Source of the DNA: Agromyces sp. Leaf222
GTDB lineage: Bacteria; Actinomycetota; Actinomycetes; Actinomycetales; Microbacteriaceae
Assembly (NCBI RefSeq): GCF_001421565.1
Contig: NZ_LMKQ01000001.1
Location: 245,277 to 309,276 of the forward strand
DNA length: 64,000 bases
Direction: 5' to 3'
Positions within the stretch are counted from its first letter, which is position 1. Every line of letters starts with the position of its first letter. Position numbers and translations under genes: made by a program. Shown in pieces: positions 34,401 through 41,443 of this stretch. The notes beneath the pieces were generated by a model. That model was not told the DNA's origin. It did no database searches and was given only the letters and a program-made list of their open reading frames with translations.

Positions 34401-34725
34401 GTGGGATCGCGAGCGGCTGCTCCTCCCAGTGCGTGAGGTCGGCACTCGTGGCGTGGCCCCAGCTCATATTGCCCCAGCGCGTGCCGGAGGGGTTGTGCTG
34501 GAAGAACAGGTGCCAGGTGCCGTCCTCGTACACGAGTCCGTTCGGGTCGTTCATCCAGTTGCGCTCTGGTGAGAAATGCACCGCCGGCCGGTACTGCTCG
34601 GTGGCGGGGTCGGGTGCAAGGTCATCGGCGGATGCCGCCGTCGCCGGGCTTCCGAGGAGGGAGACGGTGAGGGCGGCGACGGCTGCGAACGCCACCGCCA
34701 TCCCACGCGTTGATATCGTCGTCAT
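31474..34725 (-). CDS. secreted GH32 levanase/fructan beta-fructosidase
   Basis: The 1083-residue protein has a signal peptide (cut near residue 31) and the GH32 catalytic motifs: WMNDPNG (nucleophile D60), FRDP (transition-state D195) and ECPDLF (acid/base E251). An insertion of roughly 300 residues follows the ECPDLF blade and holds a tandem duplication of a 60-residue beta unit (VVDGE..RTATG to WGHL/VxVDQ). The propeller resumes at DWGKDYYATVSF, with the beta-sandwich module after it. Two repeated C-terminal modules share NLWWGxNA and resemble ChiA N-terminal/FnIII-like domains. The enzyme should release fructose from levan or inulin outside the cell for the adjacent importer. A LacI-type operator lies 42 bp upstream. 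Confidence 0.9.
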   Translation of the reverse strand: MTTISTRGMAVAFAAVAALTVSLLGSPATAASADDLAPDPATEQYRPAVHFSPERNWMNDPNGLVYEDGTWHLFFQHNPSGTRWGNMSWGHATSADLTHWEEQPLAIPQTFDADGVAIEDIFSGSIVVDEQNTSGFGTAENPPMVAIYTSAYTAAHPTLAGRQAQSLAYSTDHGQTWTKYDGNPVYDRASANFRDPKVFRYTNPETGESYWVMAAVEALQYQVVISRSDDLKTWTHLSDFGPANATGGIWECPDLFPLAVDGDPANTRWVLVVNLNPGSVAGGSGGQYFVGDFDGTAFTSESTVTDDTLPAGEVFAGFDDGTYDGWTVANEPGNWKNGPFADAPAAGTLAGQNAVTGYVGAGLVNGFNDFDWPVGTVESPTFTIEDPFVNLLVGGGNHPHVDGTRLDNEAPAGRLLFDGFEFPDGTTLADTGWEATGDFATDPSRSPSTQGGDYYLGQKRINTFESGPKGDDNLGDLTSPSFTIQPGEDHLSFLLGGGKRLDGTLEARLVVDGEIVRTATGADGGALNWKAWDVTEFTGRDAQFQVHDGTNGGWGHLTVDQLVLGAEAALPRSEETSVNLVVDGEVVRTATGRNSESLDWVSWDVAEYAGREASVRIVDNNRFGWGHVLVDQVMFADAAAAPRIEGYDWLDWGKDYYATVSFSNAPDDRRVMLGWMNNWDDANDIPTGSWRSAMALPREVALTSTERGPRLVQRVVPEFEGLEQSDDAVTVGPRAIEAGTVTLDEVAGDVLKVDAVFEPGDAEAFGLSVLGDGEASTRIGYDADGGRLFVDRRESGNTDFHPAFASLDDAPVALDDGRLAVTVYVDRSSVEVFSADGRTTITDQVFPNAGADELGLWAEGGTAELVSLTVTPLATAMFPEEPEVPTDDGATAAPAAGVLSSNNGWDTGLQDGDFDVTMNLWWGENASLFKLYRDGELVHTTRLEPHTPQAQRVVVPVQGLGNGEYTFVGELLNSKGSTSTKALTVKVRDANPSKPVLSHDNRDGDGRFRLTANLWWGQNATSYRFLENGTVVGEGTLPAATPAAQRATLELSGKPKGTYVYTVEFRNAAGTTTSEPITVKVSK

Positions 34726-34766
34726 CGATCGATTCGCCTTTCATCGCGTGGCTCTCGAGGGAGCCA

Positions 34767-34809
34767 TGACATCGTTGTCAGGTATACGAGCGCGACACTA
34801 CGCAGTGTC
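34767..34809 (-). promoter_or_regulatory. levanase promoter with LacI operator
   Basis: TGACATCGTTGTCA (34767-34780) is identical to the palindrome in front of the ABC importer at 36950-36963. On the minus strand a TATACC -10-like box (34781-34786) directly precedes it, so a bound repressor would block the transcription start. A second palindrome, GACACT-ACGC-AGTGTC (34794-34809), overlaps the -35 position and may bind another regulator. Confidence 0.75.
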
Positions 34810-34831
34810 CGGCGGACATTGCAAGCCCCGG

Positions 34832-35779
34832 TCAGCTGGTGAAGGCCGGCCCCTCCGGCGGTCGGCGCAGCAGGGCGCCCTCGTGGCGAACCGTCGCCGC
34901 GGCGATCGCCATGGCCTCACCGAGGGCGGCCGACCACGCGGCATCCGAGCGGGGCATGCCGTCGACGGCGATGCGGTGCACGACGGCCGAGAGCGTCGCG
35001 TCGCCGGCACCCATCGTGTCGATCACCCGTCCGGGCAGGTCGACGATGCCGGCTCGGACCGCGATCGGACCATCGTGCACGCGAGCGCCATCCCGACCCT
35101 CGGTGGCCAGGACGGCCGGACCGGGCTCATCGACCTGCGCACCCGAACGAAGTCGAGCGACGAACTCGTCGAGCGTAGCCTCGAGCAGGAGTTCTGCGTC
35201 CTCGTCGCCGACCTTGACGAGCAGCGCCTCGCTCGCGAGTCGCTCGAAGCCTCGGAGGAACTCGCCCCGATCGTGCAGCATGCCCGAGCGCGGGTTCGCG
35301 TCGATGACGAGCCGCTCGTGCGGGCGGTCGACGGCTGCACGGAGCTCGGCCGACTGGGCGACGTCGTCGAACGGGAAGCAGCTCACGACGACCAGGTCGG
35401 CCGCGTCGAGCGCCGTGCGGGCCTCCCCGTCGAACCGGATGCGCCTCGCCCTGGCCGCGTCGTTGAACTCGTACCTGGGCTCGCCGCCATCGGAGCGGTC
35501 GGACACCGCCCGGGACGTGCCGAGCTCCGACGGGCTCGCGACGAGTCGCACCCGATGGTCGGCGAGGTACTGACGGATGCGACCACCGGCCTCGTCGTCG
35601 CCGAGCATCGCGAGCAGGGTCACGTCCTCACCGAGGAGCGCGAGCCCGACGGCGACGTTCAGTGCGGCACCGCCGACGAACTCGCGGGTGCCCGACGGGC
35701 CGCGCAGTTCGTCGATGAGGGCGTCGCCGATGACGACGATGCGATGCGGGCGTGCCTCGACCGAGGTGTCGAGCGTCAT
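34832..35779 (-). CDS. PfkB-family sugar kinase, probable fructokinase
   Basis: The 315-residue protein is a ribokinase/PfkB fold: an N-terminal GDALIDE strand, the GGAALNVAVGLALLG sugar-binding segment (signature 1), and DTMGAGD (signature 2) with the catalytic Asp and anion hole. Fructokinase activity is inferred from the neighbours: secreted levanase, an FrcBCA-like importer and the shared LacI regulator. The ATG overlaps the repressor stop codon as ATGA, so the kinase is translated together with the repressor. The levanase lies downstream but has its own operator. Confidence 0.85.
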   Translation of the reverse strand: MTLDTSVEARPHRIVVIGDALIDELRGPSGTREFVGGAALNVAVGLALLGEDVTLLAMLGDDEAGGRIRQYLADHRVRLVASPSELGTSRAVSDRSDGGEPRYEFNDAARARRIRFDGEARTALDAADLVVVSCFPFDDVAQSAELRAAVDRPHERLVIDANPRSGMLHDRGEFLRGFERLASEALLVKVGDEDAELLLEATLDEFVARLRSGAQVDEPGPAVLATEGRDGARVHDGPIAVRAGIVDLPGRVIDTMGAGDATLSAVVHRIAVDGMPRSDAAWSAALGEAMAIAAATVRHEGALLRRPPEGPAFTS

Positions 35780-36885
35780 CGTGCGCTCGCCCGCGGCGGC
35801 AGTTCTCCGCTGCCTCGCTCGATGAGGCGTGTTGGCACGATGGTGCGTGCGGCCGGTGACTCGTCGCCGTCGAGACGGGCGAAGACCCGCTCCGCGGCGA
35901 TGCGGCCGATCGCGTGCGGATCCTGGGCGACGACCGTCACGCCCGGCTCGAGGAGATCGCCGAGCGGCACGTCGTCGAAGCCGACCAGCGCGGTGTCGAA
36001 ATGCCGATCGAGTTCGCGCAGTGCGCGAATCACGCCGATCGTCACGAGGTTCTGCGCGCTGAAGATGGCGGTGGGCGGTTCGTCGGCGTCGAACAACGCG
36101 AGCGTCGCCCGTCTGGCCGTCTCCTCGTCGTGGAGCCCTTCGATGACCGGGGCATCGCCGGTCGCGATGCCGGCGCGGCCGAGTTCGTCGAGGAATCCGC
36201 GCCGGCGCTCCTGCGCGGTGCGGATGTCGTGCCGGTCACCGAGGTAGGCGAGTCGTCGGTGACCGTGCGCGATGAGATGGCGGGTCGCCAGCGCGGCTCC
36301 GGCCGTGTTGTCGCTGACCACGGAATCGGAGGCGACGCCGGCGGGCTGGCGGTCGACGAAGACCACCGGTGTGCCGCGCCGCAGTTCGGGGGCGAGGTAG
36401 CCCTGGTTCTCGGACACGGTCGTGAGGATGAGGCCGTCGACCCTGCGGCGGAGGAAGGCCGAGACGGCGGCCTGCTCGCGTTCGGGGTCGTCGTCGAGGC
36501 TCGAGGCGAAGACCGCGACGCCGCGGGCCAGTGCGGCATCTTCGACCGCCCGGTGCACGGCGCCCGCGAACGGGTTGTCGACGCTGCCGACGAGCAGCCC
36601 GAGCGTGCGCGTGCGACCGTCGGCTCGTCGCAGGTTGCCGGCGTGCAGGTCGGGTTCGTAGTCGAGCGACCGGGCGGCCTTCAGCACCCGCTCGATGGTC
36701 GCCGCCGAGACGTTGGGTTCGCCGTTGATGACCCGCGAGACGGTCTTCACCCCGACGCCCGCCAGCGTGGCGACGTGGCGCATCGTCGGCCGGGCCCGGG
36801 AACGGGCGTCGGCCGGGAGGGACTCGTCCGGGCGCCCGGCGTTGCGCTCGGCTGCCGTCGGGTCCGCGTCTGACAACGGTGTCAC
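35776..36885 (-). CDS. LacI-family repressor of the fructan/fructose locus
   Basis: The 369-residue protein has a LacI helix-turn-helix (MRHVATLAGVGVKTVSRVIN) after a lead of about 35 residues, then a periplasmic-binding-like effector domain ending in VPTRLIERGSGE. The GTG at 36885 has GGAGAT seven bases upstream. The operator at 36871-36884 begins on the second base of that GTG, so the repressor should autoregulate. Three copies of the same palindrome place the levanase and the importer under the same protein; fructose or its phosphate is the likely inducer. It forms an operon with the PfkB kinase. Confidence 0.9.
   Translation of the reverse strand: MTPLSDADPTAAERNAGRPDESLPADARSRARPTMRHVATLAGVGVKTVSRVINGEPNVSAATIERVLKAARSLDYEPDLHAGNLRRADGRTRTLGLLVGSVDNPFAGAVHRAVEDAALARGVAVFASSLDDDPEREQAAVSAFLRRRVDGLILTTVSENQGYLAPELRRGTPVVFVDRQPAGVASDSVVSDNTAGAALATRHLIAHGHRRLAYLGDRHDIRTAQERRRGFLDELGRAGIATGDAPVIEGLHDEETARRATLALFDADEPPTAIFSAQNLVTIGVIRALRELDRHFDTALVGFDDVPLGDLLEPGVTVVAQDPHAIGRIAAERVFARLDGDESPAARTIVPTRLIERGSGELPPRASAR
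36871..36884. promoter_or_regulatory. LacI operator overlapping the repressor start codon
   Basis: TGACAACGGTGTCA matches TGACAnCGnTGTCA and lies across codons 1-5 of the lacI-type gene, including two bases of its GTG. Bound repressor would act as a roadblock on its own gene. Confidence 0.7.
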
Positions 36886-36913
36886 GATTTGATCTCCAAT
36901 GTGCGGTGTCGGC

Positions 36914-36963
36914 TTGACTATACACAGGCACATGGGCTAGACCTAACGCTGACATCGTTGTCA
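36914..36963 (+). promoter_or_regulatory. importer promoter with LacI operator at the transcription start
   Basis: TTGACT (36914-36919) and TAGACC (36938-36943) form a -35/-10 pair with an 18-base spacer. The operator TGACATCGTTGTCA (36950-36963) begins where transcription should start. On the other strand TATAGT (36917-36922) is a likely -10 box for the divergent repressor gene. Confidence 0.75.
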
Positions 36964-37001
36964 ATGGGGCAACGGTTCCACACACCAGAGGAGATTCACC
37001 G

Positions 37002-38102
37002 ATGAATCACGCAGCTCCCGGCGCAGTCCGACGCCGCCTCATCGCAGCCGGCTCGCTCACGGCGGTCGCGGCACTCGCGTTCACCGGATGCGCCTCGTCG
37101 GGCGACAGCGCCGACGGCGGCTCGGGCGGCGACGACACGATCGGCGTCTCGCTCATCGTCAAGACGACCACCAATCCCTTCTTCGTCGCCATGCAGGAGG
37201 GCGCGCAGACCGCCGCCGAGAAGCTCGGCGTCGAGCTGACGCTCGCCGCAGGCAAGGAGGACGGCGACGAGGACACGCAGATCCAGGCCGTCGAGAACGC
37301 GATCTCGAAGGGCGATGCGGGCATCCTCATCACCCCGAACGGCCCAGGCGTCGAGGACGCGCTCGTCAAGGCCCGCGATGCCGGCCTCTACGTCATCGCG
37401 CTCGACACGCCGCCGGCCGATCCCGAGGCCGTCGACATCACGTTCGCGACCGACAACTTCGAGGCCGGTCAGGAGATCGGCGCGTGGACGGCCGCCAAGC
37501 TCGGCGGCGAGAAGGCCACCATCGCGATGATCGACCTCTTCGACGACAAGATCGTCTCGGTCGACGTGCAGCGCGACCAGGGCTTCCTCGACGGCATGGG
37601 CATCGACCTCGGCGACGACGCCGCCAACGGCGACGAGGACCCGAGCGGCAGCTACAGCGGCGGCGACTACGAGATCGTCGGCAACGAGGCATCCCAGGGT
37701 GCTGAGGACGGCGGCCGCACCGCGGCCGAGACGCTGCTCTCGAAGAACCCCGACATCAACGTCGTCTACACGATCAACGAGCCCGCCGCGTACGGCGCAT
37801 ACGAGGCGTTCAAGGCAGCCGGCAAGACCGACGGACTCATCGTGGTCTCGGTCGACGGCGGCTGCGCGGGCATCGACGCCGTCGAGCAGGGCATGATCGG
37901 CGCCACGAGTCAGCAGTACCCGGTCAAGATGGCCGAACTCGGCGTGCAGGCGATCTTCGACCTCGTCGACACCGGCACCACGCCGGAGGTCTCCGAGGGG
38001 CTGGACTTCTTCAACACCGGAGTCGCCCTCGTCACCGACGACCCCCAGGACGGCGTCGAGTCGATCGACACGGCCGAGGGTGGAGACATCTGCTGGGGCT
38101 GA
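37002..38102 (+). CDS. frcB: fructose-binding lipoprotein of an ABC importer (FrcB-like)
   Basis: The 366-residue protein has a signal peptide with lipobox FTGC (C30) and a type I periplasmic-binding fold of the ribose/fructose group (IGVSLIVKTTTNPFF, GILITPNGPGVEDALVKARDAG). The C-terminal GLDFFNTGVALVTDDP-type ending resembles FrcB of Sinorhizobium from memory. It should capture fructose outside the membrane and deliver it to the permease. The ATG follows GAGGAGA. It is the first gene of the importer operon and sits directly behind the LacI operator; a hairpin follows the gene. Confidence 0.88.
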   Translation: MNHAAPGAVRRRLIAAGSLTAVAALAFTGCASSGDSADGGSGGDDTIGVSLIVKTTTNPFFVAMQEGAQTAAEKLGVELTLAAGKEDGDEDTQIQAVENAISKGDAGILITPNGPGVEDALVKARDAGLYVIALDTPPADPEAVDITFATDNFEAGQEIGAWTAAKLGGEKATIAMIDLFDDKIVSVDVQRDQGFLDGMGIDLGDDAANGDEDPSGSYSGGDYEIVGNEASQGAEDGGRTAAETLLSKNPDINVVYTINEPAAYGAYEAFKAAGKTDGLIVVSVDGGCAGIDAVEQGMIGATSQQYPVKMAELGVQAIFDLVDTGTTPEVSEGLDFFNTGVALVTDDPQDGVESIDTAEGGDICWG

Positions 38103-38133
38103 TCGCCGCAGGCCGCATCGCACGGTGATTCCG

Positions 38134-38169
38134 GGAGGGCGGATGCCTCGATCGGGGCATCCGCTCTCC
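38134..38169 (+). promoter_or_regulatory. intra-operon hairpin between binding-protein and permease genes
   Basis: GGAGGGCGGATGCC (38134-38147) pairs with GGCATCCGCTCTCC (38156-38169), 14 positions with one G-T wobble and an eight-base loop. Hairpins at this position commonly protect the binding-protein mRNA or reduce read-through, giving more binding protein than permease. Confidence 0.6.
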
Positions 38170-38206
38170 TGAACCTCAATCCCGCCCCACGAAATCGGAG
38201 CACAAC

Positions 38207-39286
38207 GTGAGTCAGCACACGACACCCTCGCCGGCAGCGCCGGCGAACCGCACCCCAGAGGGCGAGCCGCCGACGTCGGCGCTCGACCTGGCCGAGGAGT
38301 TCCTCGACCGCACGACCCCGCTCAGCCGCATCCGGAACACCCTGCATCGCTACCCGGCCGTCAGCCCGGCCATCGTGCTCGCCCTGTCGATCATCGTCTT
38401 CGGCCTGCTCAACGACCGGTTCCTGAACCCGGCGAACCTCTCGCTCATCACGCAGCAGGTCGCCGTGGTCGGCACCCTCGCCGTCGCGCAGACGCTCATC
38501 ATCCTCACGGCCGGCATCGACCTGTCGGTCGGCGCCGTCATGGTGCTGAGCTCGATGGTCACGGCGCAGACGACCGTGCACCTCGGCGTGCCGGCCGTGA
38601 TCGGGCTGCTGCTCGGCCTGATCGTCGGCCTCGGCGCGGGAGCCCTCAACGGCCTGCTCGTCACCAGGCTGAAGCTGCCGCCCTTCATCGTGACGCTCGG
38701 CACGCTCAACATCTTCATCGCGCTCACCCTGCTCTACTCGAGCGGCGCAACGGTGCGCGGCGGCGAGATGCCGCCGCTGCTCACGTGGACGGGCTCGGTG
38801 ATCGCCCTCGGCGGCGTCAACATCACGGTCGGCGTGCTCATGATGCTGCTGCTCTACGTCGTGATCGCGTTCATCCTGCAGAAGACGGCCTGGGGTCGTC
38901 ACGTGTACGCGGTCGGCGACGACCCCGAGGCGGCGCGCCTCGCCGGCATCAGCGTGAACCGCGTGCTCATGAGCGTCTACCTCGCCGCCGGCGCGATCCT
39001 CGCGCTCGGCGCCTGGATCCAGATCGGGCGCACGAACGCGGCCTCGCCGAACGCGGGCGCCGACCTCAACCTCGACTCGATCACGGCCGTCGTCATCGGC
39101 GGCACGAGCCTCTTCGGCGGTCGCGGCACCGTCTGGGGCACCCTGCTCGGCGCGCTCATCGTCGGGGTCTTCCGCAACGGGCTCTCGCTCGCCGGGCTGG
39201 ACGTCCTGTGGCAGACCTTCGCCGTGGGCGTGCTCATCATCGTCGCCGTCTCCGTCGACCAGTGGATCAGGAAGGTGCGGAAATGA
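38207..39286 (+). CDS. frcC: ABC sugar permease (FrcC-like)
   Basis: The 359-residue protein has a hydrophilic lead of about 45 residues and then eight to ten spans of the RbsC/FrcC permease family, with AGIDLSVGAVMVLSSM and the cytoplasmic coupling region GDDPEAARLAGI (EAA-like loop). It should form a homodimeric channel for fructose. The GTG at 38207 follows CGGAG. The stop codon overlaps the ATPase start (ATGA), so the two are coupled. Confidence 0.9.
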   Translation: MSQHTTPSPAAPANRTPEGEPPTSALDLAEEFLDRTTPLSRIRNTLHRYPAVSPAIVLALSIIVFGLLNDRFLNPANLSLITQQVAVVGTLAVAQTLIILTAGIDLSVGAVMVLSSMVTAQTTVHLGVPAVIGLLLGLIVGLGAGALNGLLVTRLKLPPFIVTLGTLNIFIALTLLYSSGATVRGGEMPPLLTWTGSVIALGGVNITVGVLMMLLLYVVIAFILQKTAWGRHVYAVGDDPEAARLAGISVNRVLMSVYLAAGAILALGAWIQIGRTNAASPNAGADLNLDSITAVVIGGTSLFGGRGTVWGTLLGALIVGVFRNGLSLAGLDVLWQTFAVGVLIIVAVSVDQWIRKVRK

Positions 39287-40173
39287 CCACCGAAGACCAG
39301 GGCGCGGTGCGCCCCGAACCGTCCTCGCCCGCAGGCAGCCCGTCGGGCATCGGCGCACTTGCCGACGGCGCGGCACCAGGGTCCGACGCGACATCCGCTC
39401 GCTCCGCCGTCGCGGAGCGCGAACCGATCCTCCGGGCCCGACGACTCGTGAAGACCTTCGGCCGGGTCGTCGGACTCGACGGCGTGAGCCTCGAGCTGTA
39501 CCCGGGCGAGGTGCTCGCGATCATCGGCGACAACGGCGCCGGCAAGTCGACGCTCATCAAGTGCCTCACCGGCGCCGAGATCCCCGATGAGGGCGAGATG
39601 TGGCTCGAGGGGAAGCCGGTGAGCTTCAAGCGTCCGCAGGACGCGCGGGATGCCGGCATCGAGACGGTTTACCAGAACCTCGCCGTCTCGCCGGCCCTCG
39701 ACGTGGCCTCGAACCTGTTCCTCGGGCGCGAGCTGCGCAAGAAGGGCATCCTCGGCTCGGTGTTCCGGGTCGTCGACCAGAAGGGCATGCGACAGCGTGC
39801 CCGCGATGAGCTGCGCGCCCTCGGCATCTCGACCCTGCAGGACGTCACCGTGCCCGTCGAGAACCTCTCGGGCGGTCAGCGCCAGGCGGTCGCGGTCGCG
39901 CGTGCCGCGGCCTTCGGATCGCGGGTCGTCGTGCTCGACGAGCCGACCGCCGCGCTCGGTGTTCGCGAGTCGAACCAGGTGCTCGAGTTGATCCGCCAGC
40001 TCCGGGATCGCGGGATCCCGGTCATCCTCATCTCGCACAACATGCCGCACGTCTTCGACGTCGCCGACCGCATCCACATCCAGCGGCTCGGCAAGCGCGC
40101 GGCGACGATCACCCCGCAGTCCCACTCGATGACCGATGCCGTGGCCATCATGACGGGTGCGGCGACCGAATGA
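39283..40173 (+). CDS. frcA: ABC sugar import ATPase, single domain (FrcA-like)
   Basis: The 296-residue protein has a disordered, Pro/Ser/Ala-rich lead of about 45 residues and one complete ABC ATPase: Walker A GDNGAGKST, Q-loop, signature LSGGQ, Walker B VVLDEPTAALG and the switch His in ISHNM. Most sugar ATPases of this class (RbsA type) are double-length; a single domain is the FrcA pattern. It overlaps the permease stop by four bases and its own stop overlaps the ABM gene start (ATGA), giving a tightly coupled string. Confidence 0.9.
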   Translation: MTTEDQGAVRPEPSSPAGSPSGIGALADGAAPGSDATSARSAVAEREPILRARRLVKTFGRVVGLDGVSLELYPGEVLAIIGDNGAGKSTLIKCLTGAEIPDEGEMWLEGKPVSFKRPQDARDAGIETVYQNLAVSPALDVASNLFLGRELRKKGILGSVFRVVDQKGMRQRARDELRALGISTLQDVTVPVENLSGGQRQAVAVARAAAFGSRVVVLDEPTAALGVRESNQVLELIRQLRDRGIPVILISHNMPHVFDVADRIHIQRLGKRAATITPQSHSMTDAVAIMTGAATE

Positions 40174-40532
40174 GCGAGGGCGAGCGAGCGGATGACCCGC
40201 AGCACGTCGTGCGGCTCATCGCCGAGTTCACGGCTCGATCGGGTCGCGAGGAGGAGGTCGCGCGCCTCCTCCTCGCGCTCGCCGACGACGTGCGGCGCGA
40301 ACCGGGATGCCTCGAGTTCGCCACGCACCGCGTCGTCGGCCCGCCTGCTGGAGTCGACGTCGCCCACGGGCCGGCGCCGATCGGCACGCGCTTCGTCGTG
40401 ACCGAGGCCTACCGCGACGCGGCGGCGTTCGCGGCGCACCTCGCGGCGCCGTACGGCTCGGTCTTCAACGCGGCGCTCGCCCCGCTCATCGTCGAGGACG
40501 GCTCCGTGCTCACGTTCCTCGCGCGGGACTGA
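40170..40532 (+). CDS. ABM-family (YgiN-like) monooxygenase
   Basis: The 120-residue protein fits the antibiotic biosynthesis monooxygenase fold: VVRLIAEFTARSGREEEVARLLLALADDVRREPGCLEF and a central FVVTEAYRD strand. Such small dimeric proteins oxidise quinols or heme, or act on sugars and aldehydes in a few cases; many are uncharacterised. It overlaps frcA by four bases and is the last gene of the fructose importer operon, so a role in that pathway is implied by position only. Confidence 0.75.
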   Translation: MSEGERADDPQHVVRLIAEFTARSGREEEVARLLLALADDVRREPGCLEFATHRVVGPPAGVDVAHGPAPIGTRFVVTEAYRDAAAFAAHLAAPYGSVFNAALAPLIVEDGSVLTFLARD

Positions 40533-40633
40533 TCGCTTCGCAGGCCCGCCGTCTCGGAGGGGCGCGTCGGCCGCGCGCCGCCTCCGAGCCACCGGGCGGG
40601 TAGCGTTGTCGCGACCCCGAGGAGCACCACCGC

Positions 40634-41284
40634 ATGAAGCCCGGACCCAGGCGCAGCATCAGCCAGGCCGACATCGTCGACGCCGCATTCGAGATCTTCG
40701 AGGAGAAGGGCGGCGACGCCGTCTCGATCCGCGGGGTCGCCGCGCGCCTTGGCCTGACGCCCACGGCGATGTACACGTACTTCACGTCGAAGAACGCGCT
40801 GCAGCGGGCCATGGTCGAGCAGGTGTTCTCGGGGCTCGACCTCGCCGCGGCATCCGACCCGTCCGTGCCGTGGCGCACGCGCGTGCAGCGCCTCGCCGCA
40901 GACCTGCGGGCCCGGTTCGCCGAGCACCCCGGCGCGATCGTGCTCGTGGCCAGTGGTCCGCTCGACGGCCGCCAGGCGCTGACCTTCGGCGAGACCCTGC
41001 TCGAGGGGTTCACGGGCGAGGGGATGCCGCTGGCCGACGCCGCGCGTGCGACGGCCGCCGTACGGGCCGCCGTGCTCGGCGCGATCACGCTGGATGCCGC
41101 TGCGGCGGGCGCCGACGCCGACGCCGCGGATGCGCCCGCGGCACTCTGGATCGAGGCCACCCAGCATCCGCTCACCGAGGCGGCCGCACTGCTCGGCGAG
41201 CCCGACCCGTTCGCCGCGAACCTGGATCGCCTGCTCGACGGCCTCGGCCTCGCGCCCGCGGCGACGCTCCCGCCGGTCGAGTAG
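40634..41284 (+). CDS. TetR-family regulator
   Basis: The 216-residue protein has an N-terminal TetR helix-turn-helix (VRGVAARLGLTPTAMYTYF type, residues about 25-55) and a helical C-terminal ligand domain rich in Ala. The ATG follows GAGGAG nine bases upstream, and a TAGCGT -10 box lies at 40601-40606. The last residues and the TAG stop codon fall inside a copy of the dispersed GGTCGAGTAG repeat, so the natural C-terminus may have been trimmed. The target is unknown. Confidence 0.85.
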   Translation: MKPGPRRSISQADIVDAAFEIFEEKGGDAVSIRGVAARLGLTPTAMYTYFTSKNALQRAMVEQVFSGLDLAAASDPSVPWRTRVQRLAADLRARFAEHPGAIVLVASGPLDGRQALTFGETLLEGFTGEGMPLADAARATAAVRAAVLGAITLDAAAAGADADAADAPAALWIEATQHPLTEAAALLGEPDPFAANLDRLLDGLGLAPAATLPPVE

Positions 41285-41367
41285 GCGCGCCAGCGCCGTA
41301 TCGAGGCCAGCGCCGTATCGAGGCCAGCGCCGTCTTCGCTGGTCTCGATACGCTTCGCTACTCGACC
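41275..41367. repeat. dispersed repeat, partly duplicated, facing copies
   Basis: A copy beginning GGTCGAGTAG at 41275 supplies the TetR stop codon and contains an internal duplication of CAGCGCCGTATCGAGGC. A facing copy runs 41341-41367 (GGTCTCGATACG to CTACTCGACC). The family is the same as at 19944-20040. Confidence 0.85.
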
Positions 41368-41392
41368 GGCGACCGGCACCGGCCTGACACGC

Positions 41393-41428
41393 GACGAGGC
41401 GCCGACCCGGAAGGGCCGACGCCTCGTC
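41393..41428. terminator. 16-bp-stem hairpin between convergent genes
   Basis: Arms 41393-41408 and 41413-41428 pair over 16 positions with two mismatches around a GGAA loop. It lies 16 bp past the stop of the InhA-type protease on the minus strand and also downstream of the TetR gene, so it can terminate both. Confidence 0.75.
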
Positions 41429-41443
41429 ATGGCTCCGTTCGGA

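Noticed and set aside
36938..36949. DtxR-like box (GGCTAGACCTAA) in the importer promoter
   Set aside because: It is not palindromic enough to match the iron box, and the sequence is explained by the -10 box next to the LacI operator.
41275..41367. Insertion sequence remnant
   Set aside because: The element is short, lacks terminal inverted repeats of an IS or any transposase fragment, and matches a dispersed palindromic repeat.
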